A stretch of 64,000 bases of DNA from Saccharomonospora marina XMU15 (GTDB taxonomy: Bacteria > Actinomycetota > Actinomycetes > Mycobacteriales > Pseudonocardiaceae), in assembly GCF_000244955.1 (NCBI RefSeq), contig NZ_CM001439.1, positions 1,888,628 through 1,952,627 on the forward strand, read 5' to 3'. The position numbers and the translations under genes were made by a program. Below the pieces are notes generated by a model. The model made no database searches. It was given only the letters and a program-made list of their open reading frames with translations, and was not told where the DNA came from. Below, piece by piece: positions 21,382 to 31,681 of the stretch (position 1 is its first letter; every line of letters starts with the position of its first letter).

Positions 21382-22019
21382 TCGTGCCCGCCGCTGTCCC
21401 GCGTTGGCTCGGCAGGCTGGCGCTAGGCGCGGTGCTGGTCGGGCTGCTGGTGGTCGGTGGCACCGCGTTTCGGGTGTGGCACGTCGCGCGGGCCGACGAG
21501 CGTCCGCAGGTGGACGCCATCGTCGTGCTCGGCGCCGCGCAGTACAACGGCACGCCGTCGAAGATCTTCCAGGCGCGGTTGGAGCACGCCAGGCAGCTGT
21601 ATGCCGACGGCGTCTCCTCCCGCATCGTGACCTCGGGGGGCAGCCGCGTCGGTGACACCTTCACCGAAGCGCAGGCCGGAGCCCGGTGGCTGGCCGACCA
21701 CGGCGTGCCGCCGCAGGCCGTGGTCGCTGTAGGCCAGGGCAGCGACACGCTCCGCTCGCTGCACGCCGTCTCCGACAAGGCACGGGCCCTCGGCTGGAAC
21801 ACCGTGGTGATCGTCAGCGACCCGTGGCACTCGCTGCGGGCGAGGATCATGGCGGAGGACGCCGGGCTGCGGGCGTGGACCTCACCCACGCACAGCGGCC
21901 CGATCGTGCAGACGCGGCAGACGCAGGCGCGCTACATCTTCCGGGAAACCGCCGCGCTGCTGTACTACCGGATGTCCAAGGACTCCGCCGACACGATGGG
22001 TGGGGCCGGGCTGAGCTGA
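21375..22019 (+). CDS. DUF218 (YdcF/SanA-like) membrane protein
   Basis: A 214-residue protein with one N-terminal membrane helix (about 11-32) and a DUF218 domain. The domain has the motif [14 protein letters not shown], then [19 protein letters not shown] and [18 protein letters not shown]. SanA and YdcF relatives act in envelope integrity and SAM binding respectively; the true role is open. The GTG start overlaps glyQS. The gene is probably read with glyQS. Confidence 0.85.
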
Positions 22020-22125
22020 CCAGCACCGAATGGTCCCACCAACTGGGAGTCGCTGGGCGTTTTGTCGCACGATCACTAACGTCGATGTCAGGCCCACCCG
22101 CTTCAGCCGCAGAAGGAGCCAGTCG

Positions 22126-23424
22126 ATGACCGAAGCGTGGTCGTTCGAGACCAAGCAGATCCACGCGGGCGCGCAGCCCGATCCCGCGACCGGTGCGAGG
22201 GCCACCCCGATCTACCAGACGACGTCCTACGTCTTCCGCGACACCCAACACGGCGCGGACCTGTTCAGCCTCGCCGAGCCGGGCAACATCTACACCCGGA
22301 TCATGAACCCGACACAGGACGTGCTCGAGCAGCGGGTGGCCGCGCTGGAAGGCGGGGTGGCGGCGCTGGCGTTCGCGTCCGGGTCGGCGGCGACCACCGC
22401 GGCGATCCTGAACCTGGCGGGCGCGGGAGACCACGTGGTGTCCAGTCCGGCGCTCTACGGCGGCACCTACAACCTGTTCCACTACACGCTGCCGAAGCTG
22501 GGGGTCGAGGTCACCTTCCTGTCCGACCAGGACGACCTGGACTCCTGGCGCGCGGCGGCGCGGCCCAACACCAAGCTGTTCTTCGCCGAGACACTGGCCA
22601 ACCCGGGCAGCAACGTGCTCGACGTGCGCGCCGTGGCCGACGTGGCGCACGAGGTGGGCGTGCCGCTGGTCGTGGACAACACCATCCCGACCCCCTACCT
22701 GCTGCGCCCCATCGAGCACGGCGCCGACGTGGTGGTCCACTCGGCCACGAAGTACCTCGGCGGGCACGGCACCACCGTCGCCGGGGTGCTGGTGGACGGC
22801 GGCACGTTCGACTTCGGTGCGCACGCCGATAGGTTTCCCGGCTTCACCGAGCCCGACCCCAGTTACAACGGGCTGCGGTACTGGGAGGCGCTGGGGCCCG
22901 GCGCCTTCGCCGCGAAGGCCCGCGTGCAGTGGCTGCGCGACACCGGCGCCGCCATCGCGCCGCTGAACAGTTTCCTCATCCTGCAGGGCATCGAGACGCT
23001 CTCGCTGCGGATGGAGCGTCACGTGGCCAACACGCAGGCGCTGGCCGAGTGGCTGGAGCAGCGTGACGAGGTGGAGCGGGTGTACTACGCGGGGTTGCCG
23101 TCCAGCCCGCACCACGAGGCCGCGAGGAAGTACCTGCCCAAGGGTGCGGGCGCGGTGTTGTCGTTCGAGCTGCGCGGCGGGGTCGAGGCGGGCCGGGCGT
23201 TCGTCGACGGCACCGAACTGCACAGCCAGCTGGTCAACATCGGCGACGTGCGCAGCCTCATCGTGCACCCGGCCAGCACCACCCACAGCCAGCTCAACCC
23301 CGACGAGCAGCTCAGCAGCGGAGTCACTCCCGGCCTCGTCAGGTTGGCCGTCGGCATCGAGGGTGTCGAGGACCTCAAGGCGGACCTCGAAGCGGGTTTC
23401 AGGGCGGCGAAGGCGGTGCTGTGA
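22126..23424 (+). CDS. metY: O-acetylhomoserine aminocarboxypropyltransferase
   Basis: A 432-residue Cys/Met-metabolism PLP enzyme that makes homocysteine from O-acetylhomoserine and sulfide. The substrate region is TSYVFRDTQHGADLF, the PLP lysine is in HSATKYLGGHGTTVAGV, and the C-terminal VNIGDVRSLIVHPASTTH is conserved. The length is right for MetY and too long for MetB/MetC. The ATG follows AGAAGGAG. The stop overlaps metX (GTGA), so the pathway enzymes are coupled. The 106-bp leader shows no SAM riboswitch that I can recognise. Confidence 0.95.
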   Translation: MTEAWSFETKQIHAGAQPDPATGARATPIYQTTSYVFRDTQHGADLFSLAEPGNIYTRIMNPTQDVLEQRVAALEGGVAALAFASGSAATTAAILNLAGAGDHVVSSPALYGGTYNLFHYTLPKLGVEVTFLSDQDDLDSWRAAARPNTKLFFAETLANPGSNVLDVRAVADVAHEVGVPLVVDNTIPTPYLLRPIEHGADVVVHSATKYLGGHGTTVAGVLVDGGTFDFGAHADRFPGFTEPDPSYNGLRYWEALGPGAFAAKARVQWLRDTGAAIAPLNSFLILQGIETLSLRMERHVANTQALAEWLEQRDEVERVYYAGLPSSPHHEAARKYLPKGAGAVLSFELRGGVEAGRAFVDGTELHSQLVNIGDVRSLIVHPASTTHSQLNPDEQLSSGVTPGLVRLAVGIEGVEDLKADLEAGFRAAKAVL

Positions 23425-24569
23425 CGCCGCCGCCGACCCCGCCGAACCAGGACCCCCCTCCTGCCACCGGTGCGTGGCAGGAGGGCGATCCTCCTGGTCG
23501 TCGACGGTGGTTGCGGCAGGACGCGCCGCTGCCGCTCGAGTTCGGCCGCAGCCTTCCCGGTTTCCAGCTCGCCTACGAAACCTGGGGCACGCCTGCTTCC
23601 GACGGTTCCAACGCGGTGCTGGTCGAGCACGCCCTCACCGGCGACAGCCACGCGGCGGGGCCCGCGGGGCCCGGCCATCCGACGCCGGGCTGGTGGGACG
23701 GGCTGATCGGACCGGGAAAGGCGCTGGACACCGATGAGTTGTTCGTCGTGGTTCCCAACGTGCTCGGCGGCTGCCAGGGCTCGACGGGGCCCGCGTCGCG
23801 TGCTCCCGACGGCAGGCACTGGGGCAGCCGGTTTCCGAAGATCAGCATCCGCGACCAGGTCGCCGCCGAGACGGCGCTCGCCGACGCGCTGGGCATCCAG
23901 CGGTGGGCGTGTGTGCTGGGCGGCTCCATGGGCGGGATGCGTGCGCTGGAATGGGGCGTGAGCGAGCCGGATCGGGTCGCGTCGCTGCTGCTGCTCGCCT
24001 GTCCGGCCGCGTCATCGGCCGACCAGATCGCCTGGGCGGCGCCGCAGCTGCACGCCATCGTCTCCGACGCGGGCTGGCGGGGCGGCGACTACCACGACGC
24101 TGCTCCCGGTGAGGGGCCACACCGCGGGCTCGGAGTGGCCCGCAGGATCGCCCACGTCACCTACCGCAGCGAGCCGGAGTTCAACGCCAGGTTCGGGCGT
24201 GCCCTGCAGAACCCTGACGGCGGCGACCCCGACGAGCGGTTCGCCGTGGAGTCCTACCTCGACCACCACGCGGACAAGCTGGTGCGTCGCTTCGACGCCG
24301 CCAGTTACGTGCTGCTGACCAAGTCGATGAACGATCACGACGTCGGCAGGGGTAGGGGCGGGGTCGCGCAGGCGCTGTCGAGGGTGAGCGCGCGCACGAT
24401 CGCCGCCGGCGTGGACAGTGACCGCCTCTACCCGCAGGAGCAGGCGAGGCAACTGGCCGAGGGCATCGCGCACGCGCGCTACGCGCGACTGTCCTCGCCG
24501 TACGGGCACGACTCGTTCCTCATCGAGACCAGCCAGGTCGCCGGGCTGGTCAAGGAACTGCTCGGCTGA
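23421..24569 (+). CDS. metX: Homoserine O-acetyltransferase
   Basis: A 382-residue alpha/beta-hydrolase-fold acyltransferase that activates homoserine with acetyl-CoA, feeding MetY. The nucleophile Ser sits in [13 protein letters not shown], the Asp in [11 protein letters not shown], and the His in SPYGHDSFL. The [12 protein letters not shown] segment is the MetX signature around the oxyanion site. It is coupled to metY and 46 bp upstream of dgt. Confidence 0.95.
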   Translation: MTPPPTPPNQDPPPATGAWQEGDPPGRRRWLRQDAPLPLEFGRSLPGFQLAYETWGTPASDGSNAVLVEHALTGDSHAAGPAGPGHPTPGWWDGLIGPGKALDTDELFVVVPNVLGGCQGSTGPASRAPDGRHWGSRFPKISIRDQVAAETALADALGIQRWACVLGGSMGGMRALEWGVSEPDRVASLLLLACPAASSADQIAWAAPQLHAIVSDAGWRGGDYHDAAPGEGPHRGLGVARRIAHVTYRSEPEFNARFGRALQNPDGGDPDERFAVESYLDHHADKLVRRFDAASYVLLTKSMNDHDVGRGRGGVAQALSRVSARTIAAGVDSDRLYPQEQARQLAEGIAHARYARLSSPYGHDSFLIETSQVAGLVKELLG

Positions 24570-24615
24570 TCGTCGCCGGGCACCGAGGCGGCCGATGCCC
24601 GCTACGCTGGCTGCG

Positions 24616-25902
24616 ATGGACGGCTACACGGCCCACGACCGCGAGCGCCGATTCGCCGAACGGCCCAAGCGCGCCGCGTTGCCTGGTTCGCGCGGTGACA
24701 CGCGCTCGGCGTTCGCCAGGGACAGGGCGCGGGTGCTGCACTCGGCCGCGCTGCGAAGGCTGGCAGGCAAGACCCAGGTCGTCGGGCCGGGGGAGGGCGC
24801 CGAGGTCAGCGGCGTGCCGCGCACCCGGCTGACGCATTCGCTGGAGGTCGCTCAGATCGGCCGCGGTATCGCCGAGGATCTGGGCGCCGACCCCGACCTG
24901 GTGGACACCGCCGGACTGGCCCACGACATCGGACACCCGCCCTTCGGCCACAACGGCGAGTCGGCGCTGGACGAGGCCGCCCGCGCCTGCGGCGGCTTCG
25001 AGGGCAACGCTCAGACGCTTCGCATCCTCACCAGGCTGGAACCGAAGGTGCTCGGCGACGATTCCGAGGTCGCGGGCCTCAACCTCACGCGCGCGTGCCT
25101 CGACGCGGCGACCAAGTACCCGTGGCCCAGGCAGGCCGCCTTGCCGAAGTTCGGTGTCTACGCCGACGACTTCGAGGTCTTCGCCTGGCTGCGCGAGGGC
25201 GCGCCCACGAACCGAACCTGCCTCGAGGCACAGATCATGGACTGGGCCGACGACGTCGCGTACTCGGTGCACGACGTGGAGGACGGGGTGCTCGCCGGGC
25301 GCATCTCGCTCGGGGTGCTGGCCGAGGCGCAGGAGCGTGCCGCTGTCGCCGAGTTGGCCGCCAAGCACTTCTGCGATCGCTCGGTGTCCACACTGGAGGA
25401 CGCCGCCGCCGAGTTGCTGCGGCTGCCCGCCGTCGCGGCGCTGGTGGAGAATCCCTACGACTCCTCGCTGCGCGCCCAGGTGGCGCTGAAGCGACTGACC
25501 AGCGAACTCGTCGGCCGGTTCGCCTCGGCGGCGGTGACCGGCACCCGCGCCGAGCACGGGGATGAGCCGCTGCTGCGCTACGCCGCCGACCTCTGTGTCC
25601 CCGACCAGGTGGCAGCCGAGGTGGCCCTGTTGAAGGCACTGGCGTTGCGGTACGTGATGAGCGACCGCGGCAGGCTCGCGTTGCAGGAGCGGCAGCGGCA
25701 ACTGCTCGCGGAGTTGGTGGCGGCACTGCCGTCGCGGTCTCCCGAGGCGCTCGATCCGATGCTGCGGCCTGCCTGGGATGCCGCGCCCGACGACGCCGCC
25801 CGGCTGCGGGTGGTGGTGGACCAGGTGGCCTCGCTGACCGACGCGCAGGCCCGCGCCTGGCATGCCCGGTACGTGGTCCAGGGCGCTGGACCGGCGCGGT
25901 AA
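24616..25902 (+). CDS. dgt: dGTP triphosphohydrolase-like protein (HD domain)
   Basis: A 428-residue HD-domain dNTP triphosphohydrolase that cuts dGTP or other dNTPs to the nucleoside and triphosphate. The metal motif starts with H in [20 protein letters not shown], followed by HD in [15 protein letters not shown]; a later D is in [18 protein letters not shown]. The start is the ATG at [13 protein letters not shown]. In mycobacteria the same gene (Rv2344c) precedes dnaG. Here a serpin, a membrane protein and a sigma factor are inserted between the two. Confidence 0.94.
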   Translation: MDGYTAHDRERRFAERPKRAALPGSRGDTRSAFARDRARVLHSAALRRLAGKTQVVGPGEGAEVSGVPRTRLTHSLEVAQIGRGIAEDLGADPDLVDTAGLAHDIGHPPFGHNGESALDEAARACGGFEGNAQTLRILTRLEPKVLGDDSEVAGLNLTRACLDAATKYPWPRQAALPKFGVYADDFEVFAWLREGAPTNRTCLEAQIMDWADDVAYSVHDVEDGVLAGRISLGVLAEAQERAAVAELAAKHFCDRSVSTLEDAAAELLRLPAVAALVENPYDSSLRAQVALKRLTSELVGRFASAAVTGTRAEHGDEPLLRYAADLCVPDQVAAEVALLKALALRYVMSDRGRLALQERQRQLLAELVAALPSRSPEALDPMLRPAWDAAPDDAARLRVVVDQVASLTDAQARAWHARYVVQGAGPAR

Positions 25903-25911
25903 CGTCACAGA

Positions 25912-27027
25912 ATGCCAGCCAGCACACCGGAGACCACACACCTGCGGTTCGCGCTCGCCGTCCACGACAAGATCGCCAGGGACGGGGCCGACTCGTGCTT
26001 CTCGCCCTACTCGGCCGCGAGCGCGCTGGCACTGGTGACCCGCGCGGCGAGAGGGGTGACCGCCGAGGAAGCCGCCACGGTGGTGGCAGGCACCGCCGAG
26101 GGCGTCGCGGACCAGGTGGAGCTGCTGCGCAAGGCCGCGCTGCTCACCGCGCACACCGGCGGGGAGCAGCCTGAGCTGGCCGTGTCGAACACGCTGTGGG
26201 TGTGGCAGAGCCTTGCCCTCAACCCCGGATTCACCGAGGAACTGGCGGACTGGCCGTCAGGACGCGTGGCGACCGCGGCGTTCGTCGACGACCCCGAAGG
26301 TGCTCGCCGCACGATCAACGCCGACGTGGCGCACGCCACCCACGACCTGATTCCGGAGTTGCTGCCCTCGGGCAGCATCGGCGCCGACACCGTCGCCAGC
26401 CTGGTGAACGCGCTGTACCTGCGGGTGGCGTGGACGTTCCCGTTCTCGCAGGCCAATACCACCGAGGCGGACTTCCACTCACCGGACGGCGTTCGCCCGG
26501 TGCCGATGATGCGGCAGGCGGAGCGGCTGGGCTACGCCGAGAGCCACGGCTGGCGGCTGGTGGCGCTGCCCGCGCTGGGTGGTGTCGAGGCGATCGTGCT
26601 GCTGCCCGATCGTTCGCTCGCGGAGCAGGAGTCCACACTGGACGCCGAAACACTCGTGGACCTGCTCTCGGCCAGGCGCGACACGATGGTGGATCTCGCG
26701 CTGCCCCGGCTGTCGCTCGATGTGCGCAGCCCGCTCAAGCCTGCGTTGCGCGCGCTCGGGGTGCACACGATGTTCCAGCCGACCGCCGACTTCGGCGAGT
26801 TGACCGACGACCCGCGGCTGCTGGTGTCCGACGTCTCGCACCAGGCCGTGCTTCGCGTGGACGAGAGCGGGCTGGAGGGGGCCGCGGCGACGGCGGTGAC
26901 GATGCGGCTGGTTTCCATGCCGCTGGGTGAACCCGTGACCGTAGTGATCGATCGCCCGTTCCTGCTGCTGGTGCGGCACGCGGGGACGGGCGCCTGCTAC
27001 TTCCTTTCGAGGGTCGTCCAGCCGTGA
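25912..27027 (+). CDS. Serpin-family protease inhibitor
   Basis: A 371-residue serpin without a signal peptide, so it is probably cytoplasmic. Serpin marks are SPYSAASALALV at the N-terminus, ALYLRVAWTFPF, FHSPDG and the C-terminal VIDRPFLLLVRH. The hinge and reactive loop read ESGLEGAAATAVTMR, then LVSMPLG. Aligning the conserved P8 Thr places P1-P1' at Val-Ser. That would favour an elastase- or subtilisin-like target. The small Ala residues at P11-P9 suggest it can insert its loop, as inhibitory serpins do. It begins 10 bp after dgt and ends in GTGA overlap with the next gene. Confidence 0.92.
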   Translation: MPASTPETTHLRFALAVHDKIARDGADSCFSPYSAASALALVTRAARGVTAEEAATVVAGTAEGVADQVELLRKAALLTAHTGGEQPELAVSNTLWVWQSLALNPGFTEELADWPSGRVATAAFVDDPEGARRTINADVAHATHDLIPELLPSGSIGADTVASLVNALYLRVAWTFPFSQANTTEADFHSPDGVRPVPMMRQAERLGYAESHGWRLVALPALGGVEAIVLLPDRSLAEQESTLDAETLVDLLSARRDTMVDLALPRLSLDVRSPLKPALRALGVHTMFQPTADFGELTDDPRLLVSDVSHQAVLRVDESGLEGAAATAVTMRLVSMPLGEPVTVVIDRPFLLLVRHAGTGACYFLSRVVQP

Positions 27028-28817
27028 CGACCACGACCCAGCGGGCTCCCCGGCTAGGGACGCCCGGACCCACCGGCGCCCGCGTGTCACCTCGGCTGGT
27101 CGACGCCGCCGTGCTGCTGGGCTTCGCCGTGGCCGCCTTCCTGATCTACCGCCCGCTCTGGCTGGACCTCGGGCACGGCTACCTGGCCAACAGCGTGCAG
27201 GACCAGAACATGTGGGAGTGGTTCTTCGCGGTCACCGCCGACTCCGTGGCCAAGCTGGAGAACCCACTGTTCTCGGCGTTGCAGAACCATCCGCTCGGCG
27301 TGAACCTCATGGCCAACACGGTCATGCTCGGCATCGGTGTGCCGCTGGCACCGGTGACGCTGCTCTTCGGCCCCACGGTCACCTGGGCGCTGGCGCTCAC
27401 CGGCGGGCTGGCCGCCACGGCGGCGGCCTGGTACTGGGTGTTGTCGCGTCACCTGGTCGGCACGCGCGTCGGCGCCGCCATCGGGGCGGCCTTCGCGGGG
27501 TTCGCGCCGCCGATCATCTCGCACGCGAACGCACACCCGAACTTCGTCGTGCTGTTCGTGTTGCCGTTCATCGTGCTGCGGCTGGTGAAGCTGGCGCGAG
27601 GAGAGCACGTCGTCCGCGGTGGCGTGCTGCTCGGGCTACTGGTGGCCTACCAGGTTTTCCTCGGCGAGGAACCACTGCTGATCATGGCCACCACGCTGGC
27701 GGTGTTCGCCATGGCCTACGCCCTGATGCGGCCCGAGCAGGCCATCGCCATGGCCAAGCCGCTCGCGGCCGGGCTCGGCGTGGCCGCGGCGGTGTCGCTC
27801 GCGCTGGTCGCGGTGCCGCTGTGGTGGCAGTTCTTCGGCCCGCAGAGCTACCGAAGCCTCGAGCACGGCCTGCGCGGCAACGACGCCGCCGCCTTCACCG
27901 CGTTCGCCACGGAGTCGCTGGCGGGCGGGCCGGAGTCGGCAAGCGAGTTGTCGATGAACCGTACCGAGGAGAACGCGTTCTTCGGCTGGCCGCTGGTGCT
28001 GCTCATGCTTGTCGTCACGGTGGGGCTGTGGCGGGTCGTCGTGGCGAGGGCGCTGGCCGTCGCCATGCTCGGCATGGCGTGGCTGTCGACGGGTGTGCTG
28101 CTCGTGGTCGACGGCACGGCGACCTCGGTGCCGGGGCCGTGGCTGCTGCTGTTCGACGCGCCGCTGTTCGAGTCGGTGCTGGAGTCGCGGTTCGCGCTCG
28201 GTTGCGTGCCGCTGATCGGGGTGCTGCTGGCGATGGCCACCGAGCGGGTGCTGCGCTGGGTGGCCGCGCCGGACTGGCGTTACGCCGCGCGCATCGTGTG
28301 GTTCAGCGCGCTGACCTTCGCGCTGGTGCCGGTCATCCCGACGGAGCTGGAGGTCCGGCAGCGTGAGGACACACCGGCGTTCTTCACGGCCGGGTCGTGG
28401 CGTGACTACGTCCGCCCCGGTGGCTCGGTGGTGGTGGTGCCGCTGCCGGACGCGGGCGATGCCGACGCGCTGCACTGGCAGGTGGAAACCGGCCTGGAGT
28501 TCCCGCTGGCGGAGGGCTACTTCGTGGGCCCGGCCACCGACGGTCGCGGCACCTACGGCGCGGTCCGGCGGCCCACCTCGGTGCTGCTGGAGGACGTCGC
28601 CGAGGACGGCGTCGCCGCGACGGTCAGCAAGGAGCAGCGGGTGGACGTGCTGCGCGACCTGCGGTACTGGAAGGCTGACGTGATGGTGCTGCCGGTGCGC
28701 ACGCCCAACCAGCAGCCGCTGCGCGACACCGTCGAGCGGTTGCTCGGCCGCCCGCCGCATGTGGTCAGGGACGTGTGGGTATGGGACACCTCCGACCTCA
28801 CCCGCCCGCACGGGTGA
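27024..28817 (+). CDS. Large polytopic membrane protein (GT-C-like, hypothetical)
   Basis: A 597-residue protein with about ten predicted membrane helices between residues 30 and 440, then a soluble domain of about 150 residues. The first external loop contains DLGHGYLANSVQDQNMWEW, whose acidic residues are placed like those of GT-C glycosyltransferases. No experimentally defined family signature is clear to me, so a sugar transferase role is only a suggestion. The GTG start overlaps the serpin stop. The 3' end overlaps the convergent sigma gene by 20 bp. Confidence 0.7.
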   Translation: MTTTTQRAPRLGTPGPTGARVSPRLVDAAVLLGFAVAAFLIYRPLWLDLGHGYLANSVQDQNMWEWFFAVTADSVAKLENPLFSALQNHPLGVNLMANTVMLGIGVPLAPVTLLFGPTVTWALALTGGLAATAAAWYWVLSRHLVGTRVGAAIGAAFAGFAPPIISHANAHPNFVVLFVLPFIVLRLVKLARGEHVVRGGVLLGLLVAYQVFLGEEPLLIMATTLAVFAMAYALMRPEQAIAMAKPLAAGLGVAAAVSLALVAVPLWWQFFGPQSYRSLEHGLRGNDAAAFTAFATESLAGGPESASELSMNRTEENAFFGWPLVLLMLVVTVGLWRVVVARALAVAMLGMAWLSTGVLLVVDGTATSVPGPWLLLFDAPLFESVLESRFALGCVPLIGVLLAMATERVLRWVAAPDWRYAARIVWFSALTFALVPVIPTELEVRQREDTPAFFTAGSWRDYVRPGGSVVVVPLPDAGDADALHWQVETGLEFPLAEGYFVGPATDGRGTYGAVRRPTSVLLEDVAEDGVAATVSKEQRVDVLRDLRYWKADVMVLPVRTPNQQPLRDTVERLLGRPPHVVRDVWVWDTSDLTRPHG

Positions 28818-29739
28818 CGGAAGCGGGCAGGTGCCGCAGCTTGTCCGGGTTGACGATGTCGTAGACGGCGACGATGCGCCCTTCGTGCACCGTCATCGCC
28901 TGTACGTGTTCGTCGACGTCGCGGTAGTGCTCGCCACCGGGCTGGGCGGGCAGGTACATCCCGAGGTCACCGTTGACCAGCACGGGCCGGGCGGCGGCGA
29001 AGGCGTCCGGCGGGTACATCCGGCGAAGACCGGCGAAGAACCGCACGAACTTGTCGGCACCGACCATGGTCCGGCGGGTGGTCCTGCCCTTGCCGTCGGA
29101 GTCGCCGATGAGCACGATGTCGGGGTGAAGCACCCGCGCCACGGCATGAACGTCGCCGGAGAGCACGGCGGCCGTGAAGCGTTCCAGCACCTCCCGTTGC
29201 TCCCGCAGCGACGCGCGGGGCGGCGGTTCGGCGTCGGCCACCGCGCGCCTGCCGCGTGAGGCGTGCTGCCTTGCCGCCTGCGGAGTGCAGCCCAGGATCT
29301 CGCCGACCTCGGAGAACGGCACGTTGAACGCGTCGTGCAGCACGAACGCCACTCGCTGCTGCGGCGTCAGCCGGTCGAGTACCACCATCGCCGCCATCCG
29401 CACGCCGTCGTCGCGGACCACGGTGTCCAGCGGATCCTCCCCGATGGAGGCGTCGACGTCGGTCACGATCGGCTCGGGCAGCCACTCACCGACGTAGCGC
29501 TCCCGCCTCGCGGTGGCCGAACGCAGCCGGTCGAGGCCAAGCCGCCCGACGACGGTGGTGAGCCAGGCCCGCAGATCGTGGATCTGCTCCGTTTTCTCGC
29601 GCGGCAGGCCGCTCAGCCGCAGCCAGGCCTCCTGCACTGCGTCCTCGGCGTCGGCCAGCGACCCGGTGAGCCGGTAGGCCACCGCGATCAGGTGGCGGCG
29701 GTGGCTTGCGAACTCACTCGCGAGCGCCTCGGGTGACAT
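28798..29739 (-). CDS. ECF41-type RNA polymerase sigma factor (SigJ-like)
   Basis: A 313-residue extracytoplasmic-function sigma factor. Sigma region 2 is around residues 10-75 (LTGSLADAEDAVQEAWLRL) and region 4 around 125-180 (FSEVGEILGCTPQAARQHASRG). A SnoaL-like C-terminal domain of about 120 residues ends with NPDKLRHLP. In ECF41 the NPDKL box in this domain modulates activity instead of an anti-sigma factor. ECF41 genes usually sit beside a carboxymuconolactone decarboxylase or oxidoreductase target, but none is in view. The start is the ATG 51 bp from the divergent dnaG start. Confidence 0.9.
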   Translation of the reverse strand: MSPEALASEFASHRRHLIAVAYRLTGSLADAEDAVQEAWLRLSGLPREKTEQIHDLRAWLTTVVGRLGLDRLRSATARRERYVGEWLPEPIVTDVDASIGEDPLDTVVRDDGVRMAAMVVLDRLTPQQRVAFVLHDAFNVPFSEVGEILGCTPQAARQHASRGRRAVADAEPPPRASLREQREVLERFTAAVLSGDVHAVARVLHPDIVLIGDSDGKGRTTRRTMVGADKFVRFFAGLRRMYPPDAFAAARPVLVNGDLGMYLPAQPGGEHYRDVDEHVQAMTVHEGRIVAVYDIVNPDKLRHLPASVTRAGG

Positions 29740-29790
29740 GGGCAGAGTATGGCCGAACCGGCGAAGCTTCGGTGTCCTAGAGTGGGGCGC

Positions 29791-31677
29791 GTGGCGGGAC
29801 GGATCCGGGAAAGCGACATCGCGCAGGTGCGGGAGCGCAGCCGGATCGACGACGTCGTCGGCGAGTACGTGGCGCTTCGCAGGGCGGGCGGTGGCGCGCT
29901 GAAGGGCCTGTGCCCGTTCCACGAGGAGAAGACCCCCTCGTTCAACGTGCGGCCGACGCACGGCACCTTCCACTGCTTCGGCTGCGGTGTCGGCGGCGAC
30001 GTCATCAAGTTCGTCATGCAGATCGAGCACCTCGGTTTCGTGGAGGCGGTCGAGCGGCTGGCCGACCAGGTGGGCGTGCACCTGACCTACGAGGGTGGTG
30101 GTGGCAGTGTCCGCCGCGATCGCGGCACCCGAATGCGGCTGGTGGAGGTGCACAAGGCAGCCCAGGCCTTCTACGCCGAGCAGCTGGCCACCCCGGAGGC
30201 CAGGGCGGCCAGGGAGTTCCTCACCGAACGCGGGTTCGACGCCGCCGCCGCGGCCAGGTTCGGTTGCGGCTTCGCGCCCGGCGGCTGGGACCGGCTGACC
30301 AAGCACCTGTTGAACAGCGGCTTCGAACTCGCCGAGCTGTACAAGTCGCAGATCTCCAAGGAGGGCAGGCAAGGGCCGATCGACCGGTTCCACCGAAGGC
30401 TGGTGTGGCCGATCAAGGACCGTGGCGGCGACATCGTGGGTTTCGGCGCCCGCCGGATCTTCGAGGACGACCCCATTCAGGCGAAGTACCTCAACACCAG
30501 CGAGAGCCCGATCTACAAGAAGTCACAGGTGCTGTTCGGGCTCGACCTCGCCAAGCGGGAGATCTCGCGCAGGCACCAGGTCGTGGTGGTGGAGGGCTAC
30601 ACCGACGTGATGGCCATGCACGAGGCGGGTGTGCCGACGGCTGTGGCCTCCTCCGGCACCGCGTTCGGCGAGGAGCACATGCGGGTGCTGCGCCAGTTGA
30701 TGATGGACGACGACGCCTTCCGCGGTGAGGTGATCTTCACCTTCGACGGTGACGAGGCAGGGCAGAAGGCGGCGCTGAAGGCGTTCGAGGGCGACCAGAC
30801 GTTCGCGGGCCAGACCTACATCGCCATCGCGCCCGATGGTATGGACCCCTGCGAGTTGCGGCTCGCCAAGGGGGATGCGGCCGTTCGCGATCTGGTGGCG
30901 CGGCGCATCCCGCTCTTCGAGTTCGCGATCCGCAGCCTGCTGGCCGACTACGACCTCGACTCCGTGGACGGGCAGGTGGCGGCGCTGCAACGCACCGTGC
31001 CGCTGGTGGCGCAGATCAAGGACCGCGCCAAGCGCGACGGATACGCCACCAAGCTCGCCTGGTGGGTGGGTTGGCAGGACGAGGCGATGGTGGTGCGGCG
31101 CGTGCGGGAGAGCGCGGGAGCGCCGGCCAAGGCCAACGGCAGGCGCAGGGACTCCCGCAACGGTGCCGCCGAGGGTGGCGACCTGGAGCGGCCCGATGCC
31201 AAGCATCCGGGCTTGCGTGCGCAGCGGGAGACGCTGAAGGCCGCGCTGCAGGAGCCCGCGCTGGCCGGTCCCGAGTACGACGCGCTGCCCGCCGACGCGT
31301 TCACCCACCCTGCCTACGTCGCCGTGCACAAGGCGATCCTGGCCGCGGGCGGGGCGAGCTCGGGCCTCACCGGCCCGGCGCTGATCGACGCCGCCACCCA
31401 GCACGTTCCACAGGGGACGGTCAGCTCACTGCTGTCCGAACTGGCCGTCGAGCCGCTGGAGTCCAACGGCGAGGCCGATGAGCGCTACGTTTCGAGCATG
31501 CTCGCGGCGGTGCAGGAGAACCTGGTGGGGCGCCAGATCGGGGAGCTGAAGTCCAAACTGCAGCGGTTGTCGCCGGTGGAGGCCGCCGACGACTACCGGG
31601 CGCTGTTCGGTGACCTGGTGGCCCTCGAGCAGTACCGCAAGGCACTGCGCGAGCAGGCTGTCGGAGGGATGGACTGA
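29791..31677 (+). CDS. dnaG: DNA primase
   Basis: A 628-residue bacterial primase that makes RNA primers for replication. The CHC2 zinc finger spans about residues 38-65 (CPFHEEKTPSF, then CFGCGVGGD). The TOPRIM core includes VVVVEGYTDVMAMHEAGV and FTFDGDEAGQKAA. The C-terminal helicase-binding domain covers about the last 130 residues. I start at the GTG of VAGRIRESDIAQVRERS because mycobacterial DnaG begins at the same point. An ATG 14 codons upstream would run through the sigma-gene promoter. Confidence 0.96.
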   Translation: MAGRIRESDIAQVRERSRIDDVVGEYVALRRAGGGALKGLCPFHEEKTPSFNVRPTHGTFHCFGCGVGGDVIKFVMQIEHLGFVEAVERLADQVGVHLTYEGGGGSVRRDRGTRMRLVEVHKAAQAFYAEQLATPEARAAREFLTERGFDAAAAARFGCGFAPGGWDRLTKHLLNSGFELAELYKSQISKEGRQGPIDRFHRRLVWPIKDRGGDIVGFGARRIFEDDPIQAKYLNTSESPIYKKSQVLFGLDLAKREISRRHQVVVVEGYTDVMAMHEAGVPTAVASSGTAFGEEHMRVLRQLMMDDDAFRGEVIFTFDGDEAGQKAALKAFEGDQTFAGQTYIAIAPDGMDPCELRLAKGDAAVRDLVARRIPLFEFAIRSLLADYDLDSVDGQVAALQRTVPLVAQIKDRAKRDGYATKLAWWVGWQDEAMVVRRVRESAGAPAKANGRRRDSRNGAAEGGDLERPDAKHPGLRAQRETLKAALQEPALAGPEYDALPADAFTHPAYVAVHKAILAAGGASSGLTGPALIDAATQHVPQGTVSSLLSELAVEPLESNGEADERYVSSMLAAVQENLVGRQIGELKSKLQRLSPVEAADDYRALFGDLVALEQYRKALREQAVGGMD

Positions 31678-31681
31678 GCCG

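Noticed and set aside
22020-22125. SAM riboswitch before metY
   Set aside because: The leader is about 106 bp, and I cannot find the conserved core or a terminator/anti-terminator pair.
28759-29259. Plus-strand frame opposite the sigma factor
   Set aside because: It has no domain, and the opposite strand encodes a clear ECF41 sigma factor.
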